The translations under genes and the position numbers were made by a program. From assembly GCA_023664455.1 (NCBI GenBank), contig JAMPFM010000008.1, positions 1-64,000 on the forward strand: a stretch of DNA of 64,000 bases. Direction: 5' to 3'. This document shows, piece by piece, positions 1 through 7,934 of the stretch. The notes beneath the pieces are model-generated. The model saw only the letters and a list, made by a program, of their open reading frames with translations. It was not told the DNA's origin and did no database searches. This DNA comes from Blautia sp. GTDB lineage: Bacteria > Bacillota > Clostridia > Lachnospirales > Lachnospiraceae. Positions within the stretch are counted from its first letter, which is position 1; each line of letters opens with the position of its first letter.

Positions 1-203
1 TCAGGGGAAAGGGATATGGTAAACAATTAGTTGATTTTTGGGAAAGGGAAATGCAAAGCAGACAATACAAAATTGTAATGACTTCAACACAATCAAATGA
101 ACAGGCGCAATTCTTCTACCGGAAAATTGGATATGTTGATTGCGGCGCCCTACTACTACCCAATGAGCCACTGGAAATAGTCTTGTCAAAGAGTTTGCTT
201 TAG
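1..203 (+). CDS. GNAT-family N-acetyltransferase, C-terminal fragment
   Basis: The reading frame enters from outside the window at base 3 and ends at the TAG at 201-203, giving the last 66 residues. It starts inside the acetyl-CoA binding loop (RGKGYGKQLVDFW, matching the GNAT motif R/Q-x-x-G-x-G/A). It continues through a strand and helix with a conserved Asn (TSTQSNEQAQFFYRKIGYVD), where FYRKIGY is the usual motif B ending. Such enzymes move an acetyl group from acetyl-CoA to an amine; the substrate cannot be told from the fragment. The end is followed within nine bases by a long palindromic repeat. I am confident of the fold and have no basis for a specific function. Confidence 0.8.
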   Translation, partial: RGKGYGKQLVDFWEREMQSRQYKIVMTSTQSNEQAQFFYRKIGYVDCGALLLPNEPLEIVLSKSLL

Positions 204-211
204 AATGTGTA

Positions 212-349
212 GTTGTACAGAAGATACAATCCATAAGCAGACACTGTGAAAACGCCGGTACTTAGATGCCGTATTTGGGCATCTTATGTACCGCTGCGTT
301 TGAACCGTAGCGAAAGCGGGGCTGCGTTGGATTGTATCTTCTGTACAAC
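212..349 (+). repeat. Palindromic family-1 element, copy 1
   Basis: Two 21-base arms (212-232 and 329-349) are exact reverse complements. Inside, AAACGC (250-255) pairs with GCGTTT (296-301) and CGGTAC (256-261) pairs with GTACCG (288-293), leaving a two-base CT bulge at 294-295. The loop carries its own stem, GATGCC with GGCATC. To the right is a mini-hairpin GCGAAAGC (310-317). The inner parts match copies at 58046-58189 and 58819-58960, while the outer arms have a different sequence. It could be an intergenic structured RNA or a small non-autonomous mobile element. No coding capacity is seen. Confidence 0.85.
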
Positions 350-363
350 GGACGGCTCTGCAA

Positions 364-594
364 TTACAACTTTTCCCGATAATCCTCCTGACTATTATAC
401 TTAGTTACATACCTCTGATAACCGGAATCATTCGTCTGGATCTGCTGTTTATTAATCAGATGCCCATAGCTCTCATGAAAATCCCGGACCGAATTAATGT
501 TTTTTGTTTTTTCTTTCGTTTTCTTTATTTTCCTAAAATTATAGACATAAACAAATACAAGAAAAATACCAAGCAATATCAAAGATTTTCCCAT
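364..594 (-). CDS. Small single-pass membrane protein, unrecognised
   Basis: This is a 76-residue protein read from the ATG at 594, which has a weak GGGAAG ribosome site upstream. The frame extends further upstream but would overlap the dtd coding end, so the shorter start is preferred. Residues 4-17 are hydrophobic (LILLGIFLVFVYVY) and form one membrane segment. A short positively charged linker follows (RKIKKTKEKTK), then a polar tail rich in Gln, Asn and Tyr. It lies 13 bases after the dtd stop and is probably in the same transcript. I do not recognise a family; the layout suggests an N-terminal anchor with a cytoplasmic tail. Confidence 0.55.
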   Translation of the reverse strand: MGKSLILLGIFLVFVYVYNFRKIKKTKEKTKNINSVRDFHESYGHLINKQQIQTNDSGYQRYVTKYNSQEDYREKL

Positions 595-607
595 AGCGCC
601 GCTTCCC

Positions 608-1063
608 TCACCTTTCAAAAAGCTCTTCTGAATCCAACAAAACCGTAAATGGTCCATCATTATTCAAAGAAACCTGCATTTCCGCGCCAAACTCACCCTG
701 CTGCACCTTAGAAACCGTTTCCCCACATTTTCTGAGAATATATTCATACAATTCCATCGCCATATCCGGTTTTCCGGCATTGGTAAAAGAGGGACGGTTG
801 CCATGTTTACAATCTGCATACAGCGTAAATTGTGAAATAATTAACAATCCGCCATCTACCGCGGAAAGATTCAAATTCGTCTTCCCCTGTTCATCTTCAA
901 AAATGCGCAGATTCAGAAGCTTATGAATCATTTTATCCGCTATTTCATAAGTATCTTTCTGACTGATACCGACGAAAACCAGAAAACCCTTCTGAATTTT
1001 TCCGGCTGTTTTATCCTGAATGCGCACACTGGCTTCTGTCACCCGCTGTACTAAAAATCTCAT
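608..1063 (-). CDS. dtd: D-aminoacyl-tRNA deacylase
   Basis: The 151-residue protein has the normal family length and starts at an ATG with an AAAGGAG site. DTD removes D-amino acids (and glycine mischarged on tRNA-Ala) from tRNA, acting as a proofreader after aminoacylation in the cytoplasm. The SQFTL motif is at residues 77-81, the NRPSF motif at 89-93, and the NDGPFT segment near 135-140 carries the Gly-cis-Pro pair that defines chiral selection in this family. It begins MRFLVQRVTEASV, the typical DTD opening. It is followed closely by a small membrane-protein gene and preceded by an AI-2E permease on the same strand. The assignment is firm. Confidence 0.96.
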   Translation of the reverse strand: MRFLVQRVTEASVRIQDKTAGKIQKGFLVFVGISQKDTYEIADKMIHKLLNLRIFEDEQGKTNLNLSAVDGGLLIISQFTLYADCKHGNRPSFTNAGKPDMAMELYEYILRKCGETVSKVQQGEFGAEMQVSLNNDGPFTVLLDSEELFER

Positions 1064-1175
1064 ACGACTCCTTTTGGCTTTAATAGCCTTTTGGCCTTCC
1101 TGTTCTTTTTTCAGGCCTTTCTTAGTCTTTTTACTCTTTCTTTTCCCCTTTTTCTTCCCCGGAAGCTCTTGTATC

Positions 1176-1286
1176 TGCTGTCTCTTTTATATCATCTTTC
1201 TAACTATCCTTTGCTGTCTATTTTACATCACTTTTCTGACTATCATCCATTGCCGTCTCGTCTACGCCACCTTTCTGACCATCCTT
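1176..1286 (-). repeat. Tandem coding repeat at the AI-2E permease 3' end, crossing its stop
   Basis: Three tandem units of 36-39 bases (1251-1286, 1212-1250, 1176-1211) encode versions of a Lys/Asp/Gln-rich peptide of the form KDxQKxDVKETA. The second unit contains the annotated stop TAG (1218-1220) where the others have GAG, and the third has a TAG (1200-1202) where the others have a Gln codon. In the same frame the sequence stays open, apart from that TAG, to a TAA at 1131-1133. This suggests that the protein tail was once longer. Confidence 0.7.
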
Positions 1287-2555
1287 TCCCGCCGTTTTCC
1301 GCTTCTTTTTCACAGGAACATATTCTGAAAAAGTAAGGTCTTCCGTAATAGAGCCAACGGTCAGATAAGGTTTCGTTTCTACAGGAAGCTGTTTCTTGGC
1401 AAGCATCCGGTTGACCAACGCCTTAAAGCCCGCATAAAGTACCGCAAAAATCGGTACGCCGACCACCATGCCCAGAATCCCGAAGAGACCGCTGAAAACG
1501 GTAATGGAAAAGATAACCCAGAAACCGGACAATCCCGTGGAATCCCCTAAAATCTTAGGTCCTAATATATTTCCATCAAATTGTTGAATTACCAGAATCA
1601 AAATAACAAAATACAGACACTGCACAGGATTTACCATCAAAATAAGGATGGCGCTTGGAATACCGCCAATCCAGGGTCCGAAAAACGGGATGACATTCGT
1701 CACACCGACAATTACGCTGACTAAAATCGCATAGGGCGTTCCGATAATATTGGTACAGATAAAGCAGATAATACCGATAATGATAGAATCCACAATCTTG
1801 CCGCTGATAAACCCGCTGAAAGTCGTATGGATAAACCGGAAATTCGATATCACCTGATTGGCGGACGCCGTATCCAGAAAGGCATACGCGATTTTTTTGG
1901 CTTGCCCTGCAAACGTTTCCTTACTTCCTAAGATATAGATGGATATAATAAACCCGATGACAAAATTCCACATCGCCTTAAAGAAGCCGATGACGCTGGA
2001 AGATAAGGTAATCAGCAGTTCATTTAGCCTGGGAAGCACTTTGGTATTGAGAAGGTCTTCCAACATCGCTGAATATTTATCCAGCAAATCGAGTACCGTA
2101 CTTTCCAATTTGGGATTATTTTCTAATAGTCCTGCCGCCCACGCATTCAGATTTTTCAGATATACAGGAAACTGGAAATAAATGCTCTGAATACTTCTGA
2201 TTAACTCTGGAATAATCAGTGAGAAAAATTCATATACGATAACCAGAACAAAAATAACCGTAATTAAAATAGATAACATACGGATTCTCTTCTTACTTTT
2301 GGTCGTCAGCGGCACCTTTGCCTTTATGTAAATGGGTTTTACCAGCTTCCGCTCTACCATGTTCAAGACTGGCGTCATCAGATAAGCGAGAATCAGTCCA
2401 TCGATAATCGGCATGGAAATCGTGATAAGCGAATGAAGCGCGCTGGAAAGCTTTTCACTATGGAAAAGGATATAATAAAACAATATTCCCGCAATAATCG
2501 ATAACGTCGCCGTCAATCCCCAATAAAAATATTTTTTGTTAAACCGAAATTTCAT
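1218..2555 (-). CDS. AI-2E family membrane permease
   Basis: This is a 445-residue protein read from the ATG at 2555, preceded by an AAGGGATGG site. A longer frame from a TTG at 2576 is possible. It has two N-terminal membrane helices (from about residue 9 and 40), a long amphipathic segment rich in Leu and Pro, then a block of helices with the family hallmark region NVIPFFGPWIGGIP and the terminal VFSGLFGILGMVVGVPIFA. The family (PF01594) includes transporters linked to autoinducer-2 export, sodium/proton exchange and other small solutes; the substrate here is unknown. The C-terminus after about residue 405 is a charged low-complexity tail made of tandem repeats, ended by a TAG inside a repeat. 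It is divergent from ttcA. Confidence 0.9.
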   Translation of the reverse strand: MKFRFNKKYFYWGLTATLSIIAGILFYYILFHSEKLSSALHSLITISMPIIDGLILAYLMTPVLNMVERKLVKPIYIKAKVPLTTKSKKRIRMLSILITVIFVLVIVYEFFSLIIPELIRSIQSIYFQFPVYLKNLNAWAAGLLENNPKLESTVLDLLDKYSAMLEDLLNTKVLPRLNELLITLSSSVIGFFKAMWNFVIGFIISIYILGSKETFAGQAKKIAYAFLDTASANQVISNFRFIHTTFSGFISGKIVDSIIIGIICFICTNIIGTPYAILVSVIVGVTNVIPFFGPWIGGIPSAILILMVNPVQCLYFVILILVIQQFDGNILGPKILGDSTGLSGFWVIFSITVFSGLFGILGMVVGVPIFAVLYAGFKALVNRMLAKKQLPVETKPYLTVGSITEDLTFSEYVPVKKKRKTAGKDGQKGGVDETAMDDSQKSDVK

Positions 2556-2738
2556 GTAACAACCATCCCTTTCCAAGCAATCTTCCTTGCTGTCAATATT
2601 CCTTTATACCTCAGATTTTTGACTCAAATGTAAATCCTTATAATATCTGTTACTTTCTAGTATATCATTTTTTTTAAAATCTGCATTACTTTTATAGGAT
2701 ATTTTTCCGATATTTTTAAAAATACTTTGGAAAAGTAA

Positions 2739-2766
2739 TGTAAAATTCCAAGTATTTTTGTATAAT
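2739..2766 (+). promoter_or_regulatory. Probable sigma-A promoter for ttcA-xer
   Basis: A perfect -10 box TATAAT lies at 2761-2766 with a weaker -35 TGTAAA at 2739-2744, 16 bases apart. Transcription would begin near 2773, about 30 bases before the ttcA start. The surrounding 2580-2800 region between divergent genes is very A/T rich and contains a second possible box set (TTGACT followed by TAATAT) near 2625-2655. Confidence 0.45.
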
Positions 2767-2804
2767 AAAAATGGATTCCAGATTGCGGAAAGGATTTATC
2801 TTAC

Positions 2805-3533
2805 ATGAAATTACAGCAGCTTTTAAGCGTGACGAGAAAAGCGATTGATGATTATCATATGATTGAAAAAGAAGATCAGATTGCCGTTGGTATTTCCGGT
2901 GGAAAAGACAGTCTGACGCTGCTTTGCGCGCTGTATCATTTACAGCGCTTTTATCCGAATCCTTTTACGCTTCATGCGATAACCGTGGATTTGGGGTTTG
3001 AAAATCTACGATTAGACGAAATCCAGAAATTCTGCGCCGATATGGATATTCCCTATCATATCGTCAAAACCGATATTGGCAGTATTATTTTCGATGAGCG
3101 CAAAGAGAGCAATCCCTGTTCCCTCTGCGCCAAAATGCGTAAAGGCGCCTTAAATACCGCCATAAAAGAGCTGGGCTGCAACAAAGTGGCGTATGCCCAC
3201 CATAAAGACGATGTTGTAGAGACAATGATGATGTCTCTCATTTATGAAGGAAGATTTCACACGTTTCGCCCGGTCACTTATCTTGACCGTATGGAGCTTA
3301 CAGTCATCAGACCACTTATTTACATGCGGGAGGCGGACGTCATCGGTTTTGTCCATAAATATGACATACCTGTCGTAAAAAGCCCCTGTCCCGCCGATGG
3401 TCATACCAGACGGGAATATATGAAAGAGCTTTTACAAGGCATCAACTTAGAAACGCCCGGCGTAAAAGAAAGAATGTTTACGGCAATTCAAAATGGTTTA
3501 GTAGACTGGAGGATCGATACGAATGGACAGTAA
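2805..3533 (+). CDS. ttcA: TtcA-like tRNA 2-thiocytidine synthetase
   Basis: This 242-residue member of the PP-loop ATPase family has the ATP pyrophosphatase loop SGGKDS at residues 31-36. It also has the TtcA cysteine set: CSLC (C105, C108) and a third Cys in CPADGHTRR (C195), which together would hold a [4Fe-4S] cluster. TtcA adenylates C32 of certain tRNAs and replaces its 2-oxygen with sulfur. It is shorter than the Escherichia coli protein, as is common in Firmicutes. The last 11 bases overlap the start of the recombinase gene, so the two are probably co-translated. A different PP-loop thiolase with a related target cannot be excluded. Confidence 0.82.
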   Translation: MKLQQLLSVTRKAIDDYHMIEKEDQIAVGISGGKDSLTLLCALYHLQRFYPNPFTLHAITVDLGFENLRLDEIQKFCADMDIPYHIVKTDIGSIIFDERKESNPCSLCAKMRKGALNTAIKELGCNKVAYAHHKDDVVETMMMSLIYEGRFHTFRPVTYLDRMELTVIRPLIYMREADVIGFVHKYDIPVVKSPCPADGHTRREYMKELLQGINLETPGVKERMFTAIQNGLVDWRIDTNGQ

Positions 3534-4599
3534 AAATATCAACAATTATCACGACCAGCAGACAATCGGCAATATTCAGAAAATGCGCGCCGTCCTGGAT
3601 ACGCTGCCACCCTTTTGCAAGCAGTTTTTCCGGGGCATTACAGAGTATACTTCTGCCCGGACAAGACTTGCCTATGCCTATGATATCCGCACTTTTTTTG
3701 AATATCTGCACGATAGGAATCCGTACTGTGCCAAAATGGAAATCACACAGTTTCCGCTGTTCGTCTTAGAGCAGGTTTCACGAGAGGATATTGAAGAATA
3801 TCTGGAATATTTATCCTATTACGAAAAAGATGGTAAAATCTACACCAACGATGAGCGCGGCAAGAAGCGCAAACTCGCTTCTTTGCGCAGTTTTTATGCA
3901 TATTTTTTTGAGTCGGAACTGATTCAAAAAAACCCTGCTGTCTTAGTGCCCCTTCCCAAACTGCATGAGAAAGAAATCACCCGCTTAGATGCCGACGAAG
4001 TAGCAATCTTATTAGACCATGTGGAAGACGGCGCAAACCTTACAAAATCCCAGAAACGTTACCATCAGGTGACCAAAACAAGGGATGTTGCGCTTCTGAC
4101 ACTCTTACTTGGCACAGGAATCCGTGTATCGGAATGCGTGGGACTGGATTTAGAAGATGTAGATTTTAAAAATAACGGAGTTAAAATACGCCGAAAGGGC
4201 GGCTATGAAGCCGTTGTCTATTTCGGGGAAGAGGTTGAGGAAGCCTTAAAAGACTATCTGGAAGAAAGAAACCATATTATTCCCCAGACAGGTCATGAAC
4301 ACGCCCTGTTTTTATCCATGCAGCAGCGCCGCATCAGTGTCCGCGCAGTAGAGAATATGGTGAAAAAGTACTCTTCCACCGTTACGAGTCTGAAAAAAAT
4401 TACGCCTCATAAACTGCGCAGCACTTACGGCACATCGCTATACCGGGAAACCGGTGATATCTATCTTGTTGCTGACGTCTTGGGGCATAAAGACGTCAAT
4501 ACCACGAAAAAACACTATGCCGCATTAGAAGACGAAAGAAGACGCTCCGCCGCAGACAAAGTGACGCTTCGGGAAAAGAAACGCCCTGATAGACAATAA
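3523..4599 (+). CDS. Tyrosine recombinase of the XerC/XerD type
   Basis: The 358-residue protein starts at an ATG with a GGAGG site inside the ttcA end. An N-terminal core-binding SAM-like domain (about residues 35-140) is followed by the catalytic domain. All catalytic residues are visible: R201 (GTGIRVSE), K225 (RRKGGYE), H296 and R299 (HKLR), H322 (LGHKDV) and the nucleophile Y332 (KKHYAAL). Xer recombinases resolve chromosome dimers at dif during division. It is about 50 residues longer than typical XerC/D, mostly through an inserted charged loop near 150-190. No phage, integron or attachment site is near, so a housekeeping role is more likely than that of a mobile integrase. Confidence 0.88.
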   Translation: MDSKNINNYHDQQTIGNIQKMRAVLDTLPPFCKQFFRGITEYTSARTRLAYAYDIRTFFEYLHDRNPYCAKMEITQFPLFVLEQVSREDIEEYLEYLSYYEKDGKIYTNDERGKKRKLASLRSFYAYFFESELIQKNPAVLVPLPKLHEKEITRLDADEVAILLDHVEDGANLTKSQKRYHQVTKTRDVALLTLLLGTGIRVSECVGLDLEDVDFKNNGVKIRRKGGYEAVVYFGEEVEEALKDYLEERNHIIPQTGHEHALFLSMQQRRISVRAVENMVKKYSSTVTSLKKITPHKLRSTYGTSLYRETGDIYLVADVLGHKDVNTTKKHYAALEDERRRSAADKVTLREKKRPDRQ

Positions 4600-4600
4600 C

Positions 4601-4699
4601 ATAAGAAAATTGCTTATGCAAATTATCTATAAGAAAATTGCTTACGCAATTATCTTGGGAAGAATGCTTTGCATTCTTCCGCGTTGTCGAGTAATTTCC
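4601..4699 (+). repeat. Family-2 modular hairpin repeat, locus A (2 units)
   Basis: Two tandem units of 28 and 27 bases (4601-4628, 4629-4655) each contain a small palindrome of the form AATTGC-TTAY-GCAATT. They are followed by a terminal module with a perfect hairpin GGAAGAATGC-TTT-GCATTCTTCC (4658-4680) and the tail GCGTTGTCGAGTAATTTCC. The same module occurs at 10734-10783 and 52842-52892. It fills the space between convergent xer and the cytidylate-kinase-like gene. There is no T-run after the hairpin, so it is not a standard terminator. Confidence 0.8.
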
Positions 4700-4701
4700 A
4701 G

Positions 4702-5340
4702 TTATTTCTTCTGTCTTGTTGCTTCAAAATCTTCAATATACTGGATCAGCAGCTTAACGGTTCCGTCTTCTCCTAAGATACTGCTGTTGATAGACAAATC
4801 GTAACTGTCAGAGCGTCCCCATTTCTTAGAAGAATAATAGTTATAGTAACTTTGACGCTGCTTATCCTTCTTATTCATCATGTCCCTTGCCTTCTGCTCC
4901 GTTGTCACGTCGCTGAATTTGTTCATGATATGTTGGATTTTATTTTTCTCATTCGCATGAATAAAAACACTCAGGCAATTCTCATATTCACTTAAAGCAT
5001 AATCCGCACATCTACCCACGATAACGCAGGGGCCCTCGTCTGCAATCTTCTTAATGGTGTCAAACTGCGCCAAAAATACTTTATGACTAATCGGCATATC
5101 CACAAAAGAGGCTGAATTATATCCAAAAGAATAAGTATCCATTACCAGATTATAAAGAAAAGAATTGGTCGGGCGTTCATCATGACTCTCTATCATCTCT
5201 TCACAAAAACCGCTCTCTTTCGCCGCTCTTGTCAGCAATTCCTTGTCATAGTATTTGATGCCAAAATGCTTTGCCAGTTTTTCCCCTATTTCACGTCCTC
5301 CAGAGCCAAATTGTCTTCCTATTGTGATAATTGTATTCAT
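4702..5340 (-). CDS. Cytidylate kinase-like P-loop protein
   Basis: This is a 212-residue protein read from the ATG at 5340 (MNTIITIGRQFGSGG). The phosphate-binding loop GRQFGSGGREIG at residues 8-19 and the lid-like Arg-rich segment near residue 150 match the cytidylate kinase-like family (PF13189), which is common in Clostridia and separate from the essential Cmk. The segment VIVGRCADY resembles the second conserved block of these proteins. The family is expected to phosphorylate a nucleotide or related small molecule, but its true substrate is not established. It is convergent with the recombinase and upstream of a separate cstA unit. Confidence 0.8.
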   Translation of the reverse strand: MNTIITIGRQFGSGGREIGEKLAKHFGIKYYDKELLTRAAKESGFCEEMIESHDERPTNSFLYNLVMDTYSFGYNSASFVDMPISHKVFLAQFDTIKKIADEGPCVIVGRCADYALSEYENCLSVFIHANEKNKIQHIMNKFSDVTTEQKARDMMNKKDKQRQSYYNYYSSKKWGRSDSYDLSINSSILGEDGTVKLLIQYIEDFEATRQKK

Positions 5341-5448
5341 AAAGTAAACCGTCCTTTCCGTCAATAGATTAAGCAGCCGCCTTATGTTTTACTCATTTAG
5401 AAATACACAATTTATACTGCTTACTCCTATTATATAGATTTTTCTTGT

Positions 5449-5488
5449 AAAAAGCAACAATAGAAAGCATATAAAACATGCTTTCTAT
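5449..5488 (-). terminator. Rho-independent terminator after cstA
   Basis: On the minus strand an 11-base perfect stem (ATAGAAAGCAT with ATGCTTTCTAT, 5460-5488) and a seven-base loop are followed by a T-rich run ending in TTTTT. It lies about 55 bases after the cstA stop and would end that transcript before the kinase-like gene. Confidence 0.7.
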
Positions 5489-5543
5489 CGTCAGAAATAA
5501 CAATCCCTTATGAAAAATAACATAAAATTAGGAAAAAATGGTT

Positions 5544-7190
5544 TTATTTTGTTTTTCCCCAGAGTACCTTACCGCCATCAATCAAAAGAATAATGGCAAG
5601 AACAACAATAGGAACAATGATAACATTCTGCAATACATTCGTAAATACTGCTGTTCCATCCAATCCGCCAGCGATTAAAGCCATCAGATTGTTCTTAAAG
5701 GAAAAGAACAAAGATACCAGCGTCGCACAGGACATAAAGATAATCGGAATATAGAGCATCTTATTGTTTTTACCCTGTTTCTTCAGATACGTACCAATCG
5801 CAAGGAATGCCGGTACTGCAACCAGCTGATTACATGCGCCAAACAGAGGCCATACCTTTGCATATCCTGCAAGACAGAGAACGAAACCAAAGAATGCTGT
5901 AATTACCGTTGCCACATACATATTGTCCAGTTTCAGTTTCTTACCCGCCGCTGTACCCGCAAACAGCTCCTGGAACATGAAACGTCCAAGTCTGGTCGCC
6001 GTATCTAAGGAAGTCAGACAGAAACAGGAAACCGCCAGCGCAATAATAGTATAAGCCGCGCTTACCGCAGACCCGGAAAGACCAATTTCTGCAAAGAATC
6101 CCGATATCGCAGTCGCAAATACAACCGTCGGGGAACCGAAATCCGCATAAGCCCCATCCGTCGTCAAGGTGGCAATGGCAATCAGGGAAATGACCGCCAG
6201 GACACATTCGATTAACATGGAACCATAACCTACCATCAGCGCATCTTTTTCATTATCCAGCTGTTTCGAGGTCGTACCGGAACCAATCAGGGAATGGAAC
6301 CCGGAAATCGCACCACAGGCAATCGTAATAAACAACGTCGGGAACAGATAACTATTGCCGACATGGAAGTGGATATATGCCGGAATGGTGATATCAGGAT
6401 GTGCCCCGAAAATACCAACAATCGCCGCAATAATCATGAAATACAGTAAAAACGAGCTCAGATAATCCCTTGGCTGTAATAAAATCCATACCGGCGTAAC
6501 AGACGCCACCATAACATAAACAAATACAAAAATAATCCAGAAAGTCTTAGGTAACTGAATCGGAAATGCAAGACCGATTGCAACGCAGGCTGCCAGCAGA
6601 ATCACGCCGATAATAGACGCTACTACCATAGGCGCATTTTTCCTATATACGGCAAAACCAAAGCCAACAGCAAGCACGATAAACAACATGGATGCCGTGG
6701 CAACAGAGCCGTTTTCAGGGCTTCCTGTAAAGGAATTGGCTACGATATCTGCAAATGCCGCAATAACAAGTAACAATACCAGCCATGCAAATACGGTGAA
6801 AAGCACCCTGCTCTTACGGCCGATGTTTTCTTCGATAACTTCCCCAAGGGACTTGCCTTCATGACGGATGGATACAAAGATGGAACCGAAATCCTGTACG
6901 GCGCCAAAAAAGATACCACCCACTACAATCCACAAGAAACAAGGAAGCCATCCGAAAAATGCCGCCTGAATAGGGCCATTGATAGGACCTGCTCCTGCGA
7001 TGGATGAGAAATGGTGTCCCATCAAAACAGGTGTCTTGGCAGGACAATAGTCAACGCCGTCTTCTAATTCGTGAGACGGTGTTTTCCGCCCCGGTTCAAT
7101 TCCCCAGGTCTTAGCTAAGTATCTGCCGTATGTAAGATAAGCGATTACGAAGATAACAATAGCCAGTAAAATTAATACTACTGAGTTCAC
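5544..7190 (-). CDS. cstA: CstA family peptide/pyruvate carbon-starvation permease
   Basis: This 548-residue membrane protein starts at a GTG at 7190 with a strong AGGAGGG site seven bases upstream. It opens with a membrane helix (VVLILLAIVIFVIAY). It contains the CstA hallmark GHHFSSIAGAGPINGP at about residues 58-73 and many further helices. Later conserved blocks include FHSLIGSGTTSKQLDNE and the C-terminal region found in bacterial CstA. CstA proteins take up peptides or pyruvate, often under carbon limitation. It is shorter than the 701-residue Escherichia coli protein, as in most Firmicutes. A likely terminator follows. The unknown gene at 7259-7795 is directly upstream and may be its partner. 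Confidence 0.93.
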   Translation of the reverse strand: MNSVVLILLAIVIFVIAYLTYGRYLAKTWGIEPGRKTPSHELEDGVDYCPAKTPVLMGHHFSSIAGAGPINGPIQAAFFGWLPCFLWIVVGGIFFGAVQDFGSIFVSIRHEGKSLGEVIEENIGRKSRVLFTVFAWLVLLLVIAAFADIVANSFTGSPENGSVATASMLFIVLAVGFGFAVYRKNAPMVVASIIGVILLAACVAIGLAFPIQLPKTFWIIFVFVYVMVASVTPVWILLQPRDYLSSFLLYFMIIAAIVGIFGAHPDITIPAYIHFHVGNSYLFPTLFITIACGAISGFHSLIGSGTTSKQLDNEKDALMVGYGSMLIECVLAVISLIAIATLTTDGAYADFGSPTVVFATAISGFFAEIGLSGSAVSAAYTIIALAVSCFCLTSLDTATRLGRFMFQELFAGTAAGKKLKLDNMYVATVITAFFGFVLCLAGYAKVWPLFGACNQLVAVPAFLAIGTYLKKQGKNNKMLYIPIIFMSCATLVSLFFSFKNNLMALIAGGLDGTAVFTNVLQNVIIVPIVVLAIILLIDGGKVLWGKTK

Positions 7191-7258
7191 ACTGATTCCC
7201 TCCTATAATCATATTTTTCCGATGTTAAAGAACCTTTTATATAAAATAGATTTCTCTA

Positions 7259-7795
7259 TCATCCGGCTTTTTCATTTCTAAAAACGTCCCGAAAGACTTT
7301 TAGGGACTGTCTTGCCGCATAATTGCCGTAGACTTCTTCCTCTTCCATCGCGGCGCAGATTAAATGCGCCTGGGAAAATCCACGCAGACTGAAACGATAC
7401 CCCTTTTCAAACTGAAATTTTTTAATCGCCTTCTGCATCTTTTTAGAAACTGCTCTGTCCGATAAAATTGCAATTGTAAGATAGCTATACATATGATTCT
7501 GCTCTGGAAGCGTATTCCCTTTCCGCACCAGAACCGGCTCCATATAGTCCTTGACAATCCCATATGCCTCTTTTAACAGTTCCTCGGTTATTTCTTCTGC
7601 TTCCATAAAGAGAATATGCTCGTAGTTGTCGGATGACCACATATTCGCTTCCCGTACCAGGACATATTTCTCAACATGTGAAGAAAAGTATCCATACGCA
7701 GGATACTTTTTCCCATGAATGACATATGGCTGATAGATATCAAAAGTACTCTCATACCTTTTTAAAAGTTGAGCCAGATACTCAGCGGACTTCAT
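7259..7795 (-). CDS. Unrecognised cytoplasmic protein upstream of cstA
   Basis: This is a 178-residue soluble protein with no signal peptide or membrane helix. It starts MKSAEYLAQLLKRYESTFD and contains the stretch VIHGKKYPAYGYFSSHVEKY, an acidic segment (EAEEITEELLKEAYGIV), a hydrophobic strand YSYLTIAILSD and a basic helix KKMQKAIKKFQFEKGY. The mixed alpha/beta pattern looks like a compact single domain. I do not recognise the family. Its position 68 bases before the cstA start on the same strand suggests a shared transcript, perhaps with a regulatory or accessory role for the permease; that is inference only. Confidence 0.7.
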   Translation of the reverse strand: MKSAEYLAQLLKRYESTFDIYQPYVIHGKKYPAYGYFSSHVEKYVLVREANMWSSDNYEHILFMEAEEITEELLKEAYGIVKDYMEPVLVRKGNTLPEQNHMYSYLTIAILSDRAVSKKMQKAIKKFQFEKGYRFSLRGFSQAHLICAAMEEEEVYGNYAARQSLKVFRDVFRNEKAG

Positions 7796-7934
7796 ACAAT
7801 ACTCCCTCGTATTTCTATCATACGCTGCTACTCTTGTTTGTTTCGCAAACTATATATAAACTTAGCACATTTATCCATAAAATACAATACCGCATTTTAT
7901 ATAAATTTTAATTTCTTTAGAAATATTTTATATA

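Noticed and set aside
3523..4599. Tyrosine recombinase as the integrase of a mobile element
   Set aside because: No phage, plasmid or excision genes, no tRNA and no attachment-type repeats surround it; it overlaps a housekeeping gene.
4658..4680. Family-2 terminal hairpin as a terminator for xer
   Set aside because: The stem is perfect but no T-run follows on either strand, and the same module occurs upstream of hflK where a terminator is not expected.
5941..6207. Cys/Gly-rich frame inside cstA
   Set aside because: It is a shadow frame within a well-supported membrane protein gene.
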